Shown: positions 42,487-51,924, counted from the first letter of the stretch. The stretch: 64,000 bases of DNA from Chryseobacterium elymi (GCF_003385495.1 NZ_QNUH01000012.1:85980-149979), one strand, 5' to 3'. Made by a program: numbers and translations. The notes: generated by a model from the letters alone, not told the origin.

Positions 42487-45240
42487 TTAAAAATTATAAT
42501 TTAATTCCATTCCGAAATACGGGGTATTCAGTCCTTTTCTGTACACTTTTACATTGTTGAAAGTATAAGGCGCACTGTAATTGAAAAGTCTGTTCACAAA
42601 CAGTGAAGTCTTTAAGGCTTTGTAGATGCTTTTCGTTATTTTAATATTTCCGGTAAGCGTAAAAGTGGTTAACCGGTCTAAATTATCGGTTACAGACACA
42701 TTTCTTACCAGCCATTGCTTATAGATGTCTGTTCTGTCGGCATCCGTGAAAGGGTGGATGATGCCGTCCGCTCCATAATAGGAGATAGGCTCAGCAATTC
42801 TTCTGTCATTGACCCTGTGATCATACAGGCTTCCCTGTAAAGACGCTGAAACAATCAGATCCAGGCTTGGAAGATAAGTATCGATCAGTAAATTGTAATT
42901 GATGTTGGAATTATTATAACCATCATCATTTTTATAAATCCCGTAATAAGGGAATGGTCCTACCCCAATTGATACACTGGGTTTGAAAGCAAAAGGTACG
43001 GAATTTCTGTACTGCGTTTTAAACCAGGCACCAGTAAACGTAAACCTTGTATTAATCGCTTTGATCCTTGGCGAAGTATACCCGAATTCAATACCCTGTT
43101 TTAAAGTCTCGCTTCCGTTTTCGGTAACCAGATATTCACCAAGGTTTGTTTTTAATTCATAAGGTACGTTCGTAAAATCCGGACCGTTAGGCGTCCATTG
43201 GGTAATATCTACCTGCGTAGCATCATACTGCTTGTAGAAATGAGCTGCTGTATGAACCATATTACGGAAACCGTTGTTCATATCTTCTTTAAAATACGTA
43301 ACGAAAAGCTCGTGGTTTCTGTAGCTCAGGTCAAGACGGATTTCCTTTTTAATACTTTTGGCGGCTTCAATAGCCTTGTTTTCTCTCGACTGAACATACG
43401 TCATGAAATTAACGTAGCGGTAACGCTCATCGTTATGATAATAATTCAGTTGGGTGTAATCCCAGTAATCTTTGTTCGGGTAAAGCATCAGAAGCGTAGG
43501 CTGCTTGTAGAAAAGACCGTATCCTAAAGTAATGTCCGTTTTCAAAGGATAATTGTTGATCATCAGATGCGGAAGATTGTACTGGAAATTCAATCTCGGT
43601 TCTGTAAAAACTTTTTTGCTGATGGCAAATGATTCATCGATCCCGAAATTTTTAGATAGTCTTAAACCTGTATATAAAGTAAATTTATGCTGATCAAGCG
43701 CATAGCTCATCTGGTCACCGAAAAATGCAGATAAAAGATTGGACGCCGGAAGCTCATCATAAGCTCTCGGTCTTTCTATATTGACAGAGGCAGACGGAGG
43801 CGTTCTCATATCGTATTGCAGACCTTTCCCGTTGTTTTTTGAATACCTCCAGTCAAGTCCGGCTTCATAATTATGGGTAATTCCACCTGTTTTTCTTACG
43901 CCATTCGCTTTGAATAATGCGGTGATATCCAAAGGTCTTCCTTCCGTTGAAAAATTGGCCACATAACGAAGGTTCGGATAAAATCCTACATTCTCGCCCT
44001 GCTCAGTAGCCAGAGAGAATGAACGCGGGCCCGAAAGCTGAATCAGTTTTACCTGTTCAATCTTTTCAAAGCCTTGACGGATAGCCGTGTTTAAAGTCAA
44101 TTTATTGAAGAAAGAAGCCTTATCCAGCTGATAAATAAAATTATTGGTCAGGCTGATTCTTGTATTGGTGGATTCGTATTTATCCGTTGAAGGATATCCG
44201 TTGTCCGGATCGTATTTTAATTTGTCAATATTCGTTGAAAAGTCAATATTCGATCTCCATTCCAAAGGTCTGCCCCATAAATTTGACATTTTTTTGGAAC
44301 GGATAGAAGCTGTGATCCGCTGGTAATTTTCAAATTCATTCGTTGGATCAGATTTGGAATCAAGATAATCCGCACTTGCACTCAGCTGCCATTTATCCGT
44401 TATTTTAAAACCCTTGCTTACATAATACTGTTTGCTGTAGCCATCCGCTTTGAAGCGTGCCTGTAAAGGGGATTGTCCTATTTTTCGTTCTATTTTGATC
44501 AGCCCGGAAGTCAGGTCACCATAAGATGCAGAAGGAATTCCTCTGATGATTTCTACTTTTTCAATATCATTCGTAGGAATCGTTCTCATATCTACCCCTG
44601 AAAAAGCCGTTTCTCTGCCCATGGGAGCTTGTAAAAACTGCTTTGGGTCCACTGAAAGCTGCAAATCTGCATTGGAATTAATGATGTTGTCATCCACCAT
44701 AAACTGAACACCAAGTGAAGAGGTGCTGTATTTATCACCCGAAAGTCCGCCTGTATTTTCTCTCAGGGTAGCTTTATTGACACCGTTTAAAGAAGGAAAT
44801 TTTGCCAGTCCGCCGGGTAATAGTTCCATCAGATCGGTAAAACTTGACGGCTGTAAATGCTGCATCGCCTGCCTGTCTATCACAGATTTGGTGGTTAGTC
44901 CCTTGCTTTCTTTAGAGAATATAACAATCTCTTCCAGTTTGTTGACAGATTGTAGTTGAACCGTTAAGTTCTGTCCGCCGGATATTGTTACGCTGAGTTC
45001 TTTTTCCTGGTAATTAAGATGAGTAATTTTTAGATTATACTTTCCATTTGGAAGGGTGAGAGTAGCACTGCCGTTTTTGTCTGTAATTGTGGAGATCTGG
45101 TTAATAGTAATAGAAGCTTCTTCCAGCTCTTTGTTTTTGTCATTAAAAACAGTAATGTTTAACTGGTATTTTTCATCTTGAGCATAAATATATTGCGTGC
45201 AGAAAATGAAAAAGAAAGCGAAAGATAAAAATCTGATCAT
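42487..45240 (-). CDS. TonB-dependent receptor with carboxypeptidase-regulatory-like N-domain
   Basis: The 917-residue receptor has a signal (MIRFLSFAFFFIFCTQYIYAQ). A carboxypeptidase-D-regulatory-like domain (about 24-110, ITVFNDKNKELEEASITINQ) is followed by the plug (RQAMQHLQPSSFTDLMELLPG, VEIIRGIPSASYGDLTSGLI). The barrel ends in GMELNYNF. The SusC-type architecture is seen without a SusD gene. The next gene encodes a DUF4876 lipoprotein instead. It heads an operon ending in a diheme peroxidase. The promoter (-7 TACTTTTG, 45271-45278) lies between two perfect 18-bp inverted arms, so strong repression by a metal or effector-responsive regulator is likely. Confidence 0.9.
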   Translation of the reverse strand: MIRFLSFAFFFIFCTQYIYAQDEKYQLNITVFNDKNKELEEASITINQISTITDKNGSATLTLPNGKYNLKITHLNYQEKELSVTISGGQNLTVQLQSVNKLEEIVIFSKESKGLTTKSVIDRQAMQHLQPSSFTDLMELLPGGLAKFPSLNGVNKATLRENTGGLSGDKYSTSSLGVQFMVDDNIINSNADLQLSVDPKQFLQAPMGRETAFSGVDMRTIPTNDIEKVEIIRGIPSASYGDLTSGLIKIERKIGQSPLQARFKADGYSKQYYVSKGFKITDKWQLSASADYLDSKSDPTNEFENYQRITASIRSKKMSNLWGRPLEWRSNIDFSTNIDKLKYDPDNGYPSTDKYESTNTRISLTNNFIYQLDKASFFNKLTLNTAIRQGFEKIEQVKLIQLSGPRSFSLATEQGENVGFYPNLRYVANFSTEGRPLDITALFKANGVRKTGGITHNYEAGLDWRYSKNNGKGLQYDMRTPPSASVNIERPRAYDELPASNLLSAFFGDQMSYALDQHKFTLYTGLRLSKNFGIDESFAISKKVFTEPRLNFQYNLPHLMINNYPLKTDITLGYGLFYKQPTLLMLYPNKDYWDYTQLNYYHNDERYRYVNFMTYVQSRENKAIEAAKSIKKEIRLDLSYRNHELFVTYFKEDMNNGFRNMVHTAAHFYKQYDATQVDITQWTPNGPDFTNVPYELKTNLGEYLVTENGSETLKQGIEFGYTSPRIKAINTRFTFTGAWFKTQYRNSVPFAFKPSVSIGVGPFPYYGIYKNDDGYNNSNINYNLLIDTYLPSLDLIVSASLQGSLYDHRVNDRRIAEPISYYGADGIIHPFTDADRTDIYKQWLVRNVSVTDNLDRLTTFTLTGNIKITKSIYKALKTSLFVNRLFNYSAPYTFNNVKVYRKGLNTPYFGMELNYNF

Positions 45241-45242
45241 TC

Positions 45243-45321
45243 TAATTTATTCTAAATAAAAATTCAAGCGCAAAAGTATCGAATATAATAATGCGAATAA
45301 ATATTTATTTAGAATAAATTA
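45243..45321. promoter_or_regulatory. Perfect 18-bp inverted repeat bracketing the promoter of the TonB-DUF4876 operon
   Basis: The arm TAATTTATTCTAAATAAA (45243-45260) is the exact reverse complement of the arm at 45304-45321. Each arm is itself a palindrome, TTTATT-CTA-AATAAA. A minus-strand -7 box TACTTTTG lies between them at 45271-45278, and the left arm ends two bases before the start codon. The TATTTAGAATA core resembles iron-regulator boxes of flavobacteria from memory; that match is unverified. Confidence 0.7.
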
Positions 45322-45381
45322 AAATAATTGATAAAAATCAGAAATATAATTGAAAAAAAATTACATAATACCCTGTGTGAT

Positions 45382-46395
45382 TTATATAATATTCACCTCT
45401 CTTTCCAGCTCTATCCCAAACTTTTCTTTTACAGAATTAATAATTTCTGTAGAAAAATCAAAAATTTCTTTTCCGGTGGCATTTCCTGTAGCATTCACAA
45501 TGACTAATGCCTGGAGTTTATGTGATGCTGCATTTCCAAGCTGTTTCCCTTTCCATCCGCACTGTTCAATTAGCCATCCGGCAGGGACTTTTACCACATT
45601 TCCGTTTGGGTAGCCTGGAATGTTTTCAAATTTTAGCTTTAAATCTTCAAATTGGGTGAGAGGAATAGTTGGGTTTTTGAAAAAACTTCCGGCATTTCCG
45701 GTCACTTTTGGATCCGGAAGCTTGCCCTGTCTGATATTGATGACCGCTTTGGAAACATCCTGAATGGTAGGAAGAGTGATACCTAAATTTTCCAGCTCCG
45801 TTTTTATTGCTCCATATTCTGTTTTAATGTGGTGATTCTTCTTTGTTAATTTAAATCTCACTTCCAGAATCACATACCTTCCTTTTCCTTCCTGTTTGAA
45901 AATAGAATCCCTGTAGCCGAAACGACAGTCTTCAAGATTAAAGGTTTTAAGCTCAAGATTTTCAAGATCTAGAACGATACAGTTGACAAAAACGTCTTTT
46001 ATTTCCGTTCCGTAAGCTCCGATATTCTGCATGGGTGATGTTCCTACATTACCAGGAATCAATGACAGGTTTTCCAGTCCGCCGTAGTTTTTTTTAAGGC
46101 TGTACATCACAAATTCGTGCCAGTTTTCTCCGGCTTTTGCTGTTACAAGCACTTCGTTTTCATTAAGATCTTGTTCGGAAATTCCTTTTAAGCTGAGTTT
46201 AATGGCAAGGCCGTCAAAATCTTTCGTCAGCAGAATATTGCTTCCGCCACCTAAAAATAAAATCTGAAGATGATGGTCTTTGGAATATTTGACCGCAACC
46301 CTGAGCTGTTCAAGGTTTTGTACTTCAGTAAAGTATTTTGCTCTGGCATCAACACCAAATGTATTGTAAGGCTTTAAGGAGAAATTTTCTTGCAT
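45382..46395 (-). CDS. murB: UDP-N-acetylmuramate dehydrogenase
   Basis: MurB reduces UDP-GlcNAc-enolpyruvate to UDP-MurNAc with FAD and NADPH. The 337 residues contain the type I FAD-binding features: NTFGVDARAKYF at the start, FLGGGSNILL, LSLIPGNVGTSPMQNIGAYG, the DCRFGYRDSIFK segment with the active Tyr/Arg, and NAGSFFKNP with the catalytic Ser. It lies 4 bp after a lipoprotein gene and ends the aminotransferase-lipoprotein-murB operon. Confidence 0.95.
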   Translation of the reverse strand: MQENFSLKPYNTFGVDARAKYFTEVQNLEQLRVAVKYSKDHHLQILFLGGGSNILLTKDFDGLAIKLSLKGISEQDLNENEVLVTAKAGENWHEFVMYSLKKNYGGLENLSLIPGNVGTSPMQNIGAYGTEIKDVFVNCIVLDLENLELKTFNLEDCRFGYRDSIFKQEGKGRYVILEVRFKLTKKNHHIKTEYGAIKTELENLGITLPTIQDVSKAVINIRQGKLPDPKVTGNAGSFFKNPTIPLTQFEDLKLKFENIPGYPNGNVVKVPAGWLIEQCGWKGKQLGNAASHKLQALVIVNATGNATGKEIFDFSTEIINSVKEKFGIELEREVNII

Positions 46396-46399
46396 GTTT

Positions 46400-46888
46400 T
46401 TATTGATATTCTGTGGGAAGAATGAGGTTGAGCTGTTCTTTAAACTGTTTCAGCTGCCTGTAATGCAGTGTGTCAGCATAAGAATTAACATAAATATGTG
46501 ACTTTTTCGGAGTTCTGATCTGAAAAGTTTCGTCGATGCCGTCTACAGACTGTTTGCTTGGAGAACTTTGTATCTCATCAAGATCTTTAGTATGGATCGA
46601 AGAGATCAGCTGTTTCCAGATCTGTGCATTGATGGCTGTGCTCCATTCTTTATGAATTTGGCGGGCTGTGATACCCTTTTCTGCATGTATAGAGTCTTTT
46701 GTGACTTTAATGATCTTATAATCGCCCTGGCCACCACCGATATTGGATACACTGATGAAAGTTATCTCATTCGGATTTTTATGAGTAGCTGGGTTCTGTT
46801 CCTTTGTCTTGTCACAGGAAAAAAATGCCGGCACCAAAAACATTGAAAACAGAAGCTTCAGGTAATTATTTTTTATTGCCGGCACCAT
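46400..46888 (-). CDS. Small lipoprotein of unknown function
   Basis: This 162-residue protein has a signal ending in VPAFFSC, so it is a membrane-anchored lipoprotein. The mature part has a pattern of short strands (ITFISVSNIGGGQGDYKIIK, DSIHAEKG) and ends in a helical QLKQFKEQLNLILP. I do not recognise a known family. It sits between an aminotransferase (10 bp) and murB (4 bp), so it is co-expressed with a cell-wall gene, but nothing in the sequence shows a wall-related activity. Confidence 0.8.
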   Translation of the reverse strand: MVPAIKNNYLKLLFSMFLVPAFFSCDKTKEQNPATHKNPNEITFISVSNIGGGQGDYKIIKVTKDSIHAEKGITARQIHKEWSTAINAQIWKQLISSIHTKDLDEIQSSPSKQSVDGIDETFQIRTPKKSHIYVNSYADTLHYRQLKQFKEQLNLILPTEYQ

Positions 46889-46898
46889 AGATTATATT

Positions 46899-48104
46899 TT
46901 AGAGGCTAAATTCTTCTCTGTATTTTTTCAAAGCTTCTTTAAGGATTTCTGCACTTCTCTTAAGATCTTCTTCTTTTAAAACGTAGGCAATTCTTACCTG
47001 CTTTTTCCCTAATTCAGGATCGCTGTAAAAACCTCCTGCAGGAGCTACCATGATCGTTTCCTTATTAAGGGAATATTTTTCTAGCAGCCACTGTGCAAAT
47101 TTTTCCGTATCATCCACCGGAAGCTCTGCTACACAGTAGAAAGCTCCTCTTGGCTTAGGGCAAATAACCCCCGGAATAGCGTTCAGAAGATCTACCAACA
47201 CATTTCTTCTGTGTGTATATTCTTCTCTTACCGCTCTGATGTAGGCCCCATCGTTCTGGTGAGCTGCTGTTGCTGCGATCTGTCCCAAAAGAACCGGGCT
47301 CAGTCTTGCCTGTGCAAAAAGCATGGCTGCATCATGAATTTTTTTGGAACGCGTCAGCATACACCCGATTCTTACTCCGCACATAGAATAACGCTTGGAT
47401 TCTGAATCGATGATGATACAATTTTCGCTCAGTTCCGGAAAATCCAGCATAGAGATCTGCTGTTTTCCGTCATAAACATATTCCCTGTATACTTCGTCGG
47501 AGATGACAACGATATCATATTTCAAAGCAATTTCTGCCAGCTGCTGAAGCTCTTCACGGGTGTAAAGATATCCTGTAGGGTTGCCCGGGTTGCAGATAAC
47601 GATTGCTCTTGTCTTTTCTGTGATCTTTTTCTCAAATTCTTCGATTGGAGGAAGAGCAAAACCAGTGTCAATGGTAGACGGAACCGCTACAACATTAACG
47701 TTGAATGTGCTGGTAAAACCATTGTAATTAGCATAGTAAGGTTCAGGAATGATTACTTCGTCGCCATCATCACATAAAGTGGAAATGGCAAAGTTTAATG
47801 CTTCAGACCCTCCGTTAGTTACAATGAAATTATTAGGTGTCAGATCCGAAAAACCTAAGGTGTGGTAATACTCTGTAAGGGCTTTTCTGTACTCTATATT
47901 ACCTTCAGAAAGCGCATATTCCAATACTTTAAGATCAATATTCTTTAAAGCATTTAAAGCCGTTTCCGGTGTTTCAATATCAGGCTGACCGATGTTGAGG
48001 TGATATACTTTTATTCCCTGTTGTTTCGCTTTTAATGCGTAAGGAACCAGTTTTCTTACCGGCGATGGCGGCATATGCTGTGCTCTGTTTGAAATATTTG
48101 GCAT
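46899..48104 (-). CDS. Pyridoxal phosphate-dependent aminotransferase, class I/II
   Basis: This is a 401-residue aminotransferase of the aspartate/aromatic group. Motifs are NIGQPDIETP at the N-terminus, VTNGGSEALNFAI with the phosphate-binding loop, VICNPGNPTGYLYT with the ring-stacking Asn, and SESKRYSMCGVRIG with the Lys that forms the Schiff base (about residue 240). A late Arg binds the carboxylate. The exact amino donor cannot be told. It is the first gene of the operon with the lipoprotein and murB genes. Confidence 0.92.
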   Translation of the reverse strand: MPNISNRAQHMPPSPVRKLVPYALKAKQQGIKVYHLNIGQPDIETPETALNALKNIDLKVLEYALSEGNIEYRKALTEYYHTLGFSDLTPNNFIVTNGGSEALNFAISTLCDDGDEVIIPEPYYANYNGFTSTFNVNVVAVPSTIDTGFALPPIEEFEKKITEKTRAIVICNPGNPTGYLYTREELQQLAEIALKYDIVVISDEVYREYVYDGKQQISMLDFPELSENCIIIDSESKRYSMCGVRIGCMLTRSKKIHDAAMLFAQARLSPVLLGQIAATAAHQNDGAYIRAVREEYTHRRNVLVDLLNAIPGVICPKPRGAFYCVAELPVDDTEKFAQWLLEKYSLNKETIMVAPAGGFYSDPELGKKQVRIAYVLKEEDLKRSAEILKEALKKYREEFSL

Positions 48105-48506
48105 TGTTCAAAAAATTTGTATGGCAAAAATAAGATTTAATTTCTCAATAATAAAATAACCTGTTGCTCATTTTGAGTGCTTTTTAATTGTTTTGAAAAT
48201 CAGTGAATTAAAATTGATTGTTGCTTGTTATGTCGATCACAATTGTAATCCTTTTTATGTATGCTTGATATTGGCTATCAGTTTATTAAAATATTAACGG
48301 TTTGAAATGGATTATTGGTCAAAATGAACTGAAATTGTTAAAATAATATATTAAAATGTGAATAAAGTATTTGGTCAGGAATTTATGTTTTCATATAAAT
48401 TAAATATGTATAATTTAAAATTATTGATTAATTTTTGGTTATTTAATAAAAATTTAAGCTTTGTTTTGATTTTTTTATTAAATTTAAGCGATAATAAAAA
48501 ATAATT
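48105..48506. other. 402-bp AT-rich intergenic region between divergent genes
   Basis: This stretch separates the minus-strand aminotransferase operon from the plus-strand T9SS cargo gene. No coding frame or RNA gene was seen. A near-match to a -7 box (TTAAGCTTTG around 48454-48463) lies 44 bases before the cargo gene. The rest is long A/T runs. Confidence 0.55.
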
Positions 48507-50303
48507 ATGAAAACAAATTTACCAGTTAGAGCTCTATCTGTTATGGCTCTTTTTGCGGCAGTAATGATGAGTGCCCAAAACTTTCAGACGATGCCTGTCC
48601 AGTCCGGATATACGGCAGATGTAATCGCCAACGGTGTAGGTTCGGCAATGACATCCACTACAGAAGATGTAGACGGAGTGTCTTTTGCTTTTGTAGCTAG
48701 AGATTTTCAACTTACTTCCAGCAGTACTCCGCTTACCTATGGGCTTCCGGTTAATGGGATCATTAATTCAGCCGTGGCTTCTACACCAGGGTTGAGCTTC
48801 ATGCTTGGCGATCTGTCCGGAAACAATTCCTTAAAAATTTCAAGCAATACTGCCGGCAGTAATGCCGGAACACTTACATTTGTAACTCCGGCGGCGGCTT
48901 TCAAAATCTATATGCTTTCAACTGGTGGAAGTGGGGCATGTACAGTTAATGTAACAGTTAATTTTACGGACAATACTTCCCAGACATTTTCTGGTGTAGC
49001 GATCTCTGATTGGTATGGCGGGTCAAATTATGCCATACAGGGAATCGGACGAATCAACAGAAGCAATAATGTTTTAGAGCCTAATTCTTCCAATCCCAGA
49101 CTGTACCAGTCTGCTTTAACCATCGATGCAGCCAATCAGACCAAACCTATTCAAAGTATTACGGTAACCAAAGTTGGCGGTACAGGAATCGCAAATGTTT
49201 TTGCTTTTTCAGCCGATGCTTATACAGACTGTGTGGCGCCGACGCTTCAGCCTGTAGGTACGCTTACCTCAAATTCTGCTCAGGTTTCATGGACAATACC
49301 TGCCAGTGTTCAGGCGGTAAGCTATGATGTTTATTACAGCACCAGCAATACAGCGCCTACAGCCGCAACCGTGCCTAACCATTCTGGAGTTACGGGAACT
49401 TCTTTTACCATCCCGTCTTTATCGGCAAGTACGGTTTATTATTATTGGGTAAGAAGCAATTGCAACACGGCAACGTCTCAAAGCAGCTGGTCATTATCAG
49501 GAACGTTTACCACTTTGTGTGGTTCGGTGGTTCCTACCTATACTAATGATTTCAGCACCTTTCCTGGAACGTGCTGGACCAGTGGACTTTCCGGCGGGAC
49601 ACCTGCTACAGGACCTACAGGAATAACTTCTTATTGGGCATCGGGTGGATTTTTAGGCACCGGTTCCGGAGGATCAGCAACGATCAATTTATATTCAGCA
49701 GGCAGAACAGGCTGGCTAAAAACAGTGCCTTTTGATCTTTCTGCTGGAACATATAAAATTAAATTTGATTATGGTGTAGCGGCTTATCTCAGTACCAGTG
49801 CTTCGCCGATGGGATCTGATGATATAATTCAGTTTTTGGTATCCAATGATGGCGGAACGACATGGACTGTTTTAGAAACATGGAATCAGGCTAACGCGCC
49901 GACCAATACCTCAACCCAATATGTTTATACTTTAACAGGATATAATAGCGCCAATACCGTATTTGCATTTTACGGAACAGACGGAACAGTGAACGATGCC
50001 CCTGACTATAATTTTTATGTAGATAATTTTACTGTTGAGAGTGCGCAGCTGAGTACTTCAGAAGTGAAAGACGGTATTAAGAAAGTTGCGGTTCATCCGA
50101 ATCCGTTCAAAAATATTCTTTATATCTTAGATAATAGAGAAGTGAAATCTGTAACGGTAGGAGATTCTTCCGGAAGAGCCGTAAAAACGGTCACAGGTGC
50201 TGTGAAAGAGCTTGATCTGAGCACACTGAATGCAGGTCTGTATTTTGTTATAATCTACTTCAAAGACGGGTCACAGTCTACCGTGAAGGCTGTCAAAAAA
50301 TAA
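48507..50303 (+). CDS. T9SS cargo protein with fibronectin type III domain
   Basis: This is a secreted 598-residue protein with signal MKTNLPVRALSVMALFAAVMMSAQ. The N-terminal half resembles a jelly-roll adhesive domain (about 30-245). A fibronectin type III domain follows at about 246-335 (APTLQPVGTLTSNSAQVSW, TVYYYWVRSNC). A second jelly-roll or MAM-like domain spans about 345-515 (WLKTVPFDLSAGTYKIKFDY, WTVLETW). The type A sorting domain (VAVHPNPFKNILYILD to STVKAVKK) closes it. It is a surface or secreted protein of the T9SS, and its target is not known. Confidence 0.87.
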   Translation: MKTNLPVRALSVMALFAAVMMSAQNFQTMPVQSGYTADVIANGVGSAMTSTTEDVDGVSFAFVARDFQLTSSSTPLTYGLPVNGIINSAVASTPGLSFMLGDLSGNNSLKISSNTAGSNAGTLTFVTPAAAFKIYMLSTGGSGACTVNVTVNFTDNTSQTFSGVAISDWYGGSNYAIQGIGRINRSNNVLEPNSSNPRLYQSALTIDAANQTKPIQSITVTKVGGTGIANVFAFSADAYTDCVAPTLQPVGTLTSNSAQVSWTIPASVQAVSYDVYYSTSNTAPTAATVPNHSGVTGTSFTIPSLSASTVYYYWVRSNCNTATSQSSWSLSGTFTTLCGSVVPTYTNDFSTFPGTCWTSGLSGGTPATGPTGITSYWASGGFLGTGSGGSATINLYSAGRTGWLKTVPFDLSAGTYKIKFDYGVAAYLSTSASPMGSDDIIQFLVSNDGGTTWTVLETWNQANAPTNTSTQYVYTLTGYNSANTVFAFYGTDGTVNDAPDYNFYVDNFTVESAQLSTSEVKDGIKKVAVHPNPFKNILYILDNREVKSVTVGDSSGRAVKTVTGAVKELDLSTLNAGLYFVIIYFKDGSQSTVKAVKK

Positions 50304-50327
50304 TTTTTTTTAATGTCAATAAAGTTG

Positions 50328-50359
50328 AGCGGCAGTGCATTGATGTACTGCTGCTTTTT
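50328..50359 (+). terminator. Terminator of the FN3 cargo gene
   Basis: AGCGGCAGTGCAT pairs with ATGTACTGCTGCT with small mismatches, and a T-run follows. Confidence 0.7.
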
Positions 50360-50428
50360 GTGGATTAAATTTTCGGTTATGGTATTCATAAATTTTGTTA
50401 TTTTGGGAGAAATTAAAACGTACTGAAA

Positions 50429-50911
50429 ATGCAAATTCCAGCGGATTCTATAACCGATTATATCTCCAAAATTCCTGAAGAAAGGCAGGAAGTATTCAAA
50501 AGATTATTTGATACCATAAACGATAACCTGCCAAAAGGCTTCCGTGAAAATATCAGCTACGGCATGGTTGGTTGGGGCGTTCCCCTCGAAACTTATCCGG
50601 CTGGCTACCATTGCGTGCCGGGTACGCCATTACCATTTATGGCTCTGGCTTCCCAGAAAAATTTTATTGCATTCTATCACATGGGTATTTATGCAGATCC
50701 CGAGCTGTTAAATTGGTTTGTAACCGAATATCCAAAACATTCAAAAAGAAAGCTCGATATGGGGAAATCCTGTGTAAGGTTCAAAAAAATGGATGATATT
50801 CCTTTTGAGCTCATTGCCGAGGTCAGTAAAAAAATAACGGTTGAAGACTGGATTAATACCTATGAAACACAGTTTAAGAAAGGTAAAGAATCTGTTTCGA
50901 AAGAAAAATAG
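50429..50911 (+). CDS. DUF1801 domain-containing protein
   Basis: This is a 160-residue cytosolic protein. DUF1801 features are the N-terminal IPEERQEVFKRLFDTI, ENISYGMVGWGVPLETY, the strand LASQKNFIAFYHMGIYADP and GKSCVRFKKMDDIP. The family has an iron-homeostasis-like (frataxin/YdhG) fold with no clear biochemical role. It is followed by a lipoprotein gene on the same strand after 46 bp. Confidence 0.87.
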   Translation: MQIPADSITDYISKIPEERQEVFKRLFDTINDNLPKGFRENISYGMVGWGVPLETYPAGYHCVPGTPLPFMALASQKNFIAFYHMGIYADPELLNWFVTEYPKHSKRKLDMGKSCVRFKKMDDIPFELIAEVSKKITVEDWINTYETQFKKGKESVSKEK

Positions 50912-50957
50912 CTTAATAATTTGTAAATCCTGATTGTGCCCGGCAATAAAAAATACT

Positions 50958-51629
50958 ATGATTAAATTTAAAAAAGATCTGTTTCAAAAAATTCCTCAAG
51001 CTCTAGCCTATACCTTTTTCCTCGCTGTGATTTTGTTATTGCAGCAATGTGCCCCTCAAGCTAAATCCGGGAAGCTGAAGAACGGGGATCTGCTTTTTGT
51101 GACTGCTAAAGAAACCGGATTATCAGGAGCGATTAATAATGTGACACAAAAACAGAAAGAGGCATCATTTGATCATATAGGAATTGTAGAAAAAGAAAAC
51201 AATCACTGGTATGTACTGCATGCAGCTCCCAAAGGCGGTTCCCAAAAGCAAGACCTGAAATCTTTTCTCGCAGATCAGGCTGATGACGGCCAGAAAGTGA
51301 TAATCTACCGTCTCAAACCGGAATACCGGACCTCTATTCCCAATGCCCTTAAAAAAGCAGAATCTATGGTAGGGAAACCTTATAACTTGTATTATATCCT
51401 GGATGAAAATTCTTATTACTGTTCAGATTATATAGAAAGAGCATTCAGGGACGACCATATATTCAAGCTGGAACCTATGACATTCATTGATCCAAAAACG
51501 GGTAAAACCAATGATTTCTGGATAGAATTTTACAAAAAGAAGAATCTGAAAGTCCCTGAAGGTGAGCTGGGGTGTAATCCCAATGGACTGGCCGCTTCAG
51601 AAAGGCTTGAAAGAATAGGAGAGTTGTGA
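50958..51629 (+). CDS. YiiX/YebB-like permuted NlpC/P60 lipoprotein
   Basis: This is a 223-residue lipoprotein with signal ending in LLLQQC. The mature domain has the permuted papain-like order of YiiX/YebB proteins: GDLLFVTAKETGLSGAI, then the His in SFDHIGIVE and the Cys in YYCSDYIERAF. The role is likely cleavage of peptide or amide bonds in the envelope, but the substrate is unknown. The ATG at 50958 is used rather than a TTG 24 bases earlier. A 7-bp tandem repeat follows the stop. Confidence 0.84.
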   Translation: MIKFKKDLFQKIPQALAYTFFLAVILLLQQCAPQAKSGKLKNGDLLFVTAKETGLSGAINNVTQKQKEASFDHIGIVEKENNHWYVLHAAPKGGSQKQDLKSFLADQADDGQKVIIYRLKPEYRTSIPNALKKAESMVGKPYNLYYILDENSYYCSDYIERAFRDDHIFKLEPMTFIDPKTGKTNDFWIEFYKKKNLKVPEGELGCNPNGLAASERLERIGEL

Positions 51630-51635
51630 ATATGG

Positions 51636-51698
<63 letters not shown>

Positions 51699-51810
51699 TG
51701 CCCCGAAAGACTATTTATTCTTAGGGGTATTTTTTTAAACCCAGGATAATTGCGGGAAATTTGATGAGATAGTTGTTCCGGTATTAAGCTAAAAGAATTT
51801 AGTTAAAATT

Positions 51811-51860
51811 AAAAATATTAGTCCACTAATTTGGTAGACTAATATTTTTTTATATTTTTG
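51811..51860 (+). promoter_or_regulatory. Promoter of the NIL-domain gene inside a perfect 13-bp inverted repeat
   Basis: The arms AAAAATATTAGTC (51811-51823) and GACTAATATTTTT (51837-51849) are perfect. The -33 TTGG (51831-51834) lies in the spacer and the -7 TATTTTTG (51853-51860) directly after the right arm. The spacing between boxes is 18 bases. A regulator bound here would block the promoter. Confidence 0.65.
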
Positions 51861-51924
51861 TCAAAGATTTAATGCAAAAGCAGCCATGATCTAAGAAAAT
51901 GTTTAACCAAAAAATTGTTTAGTG

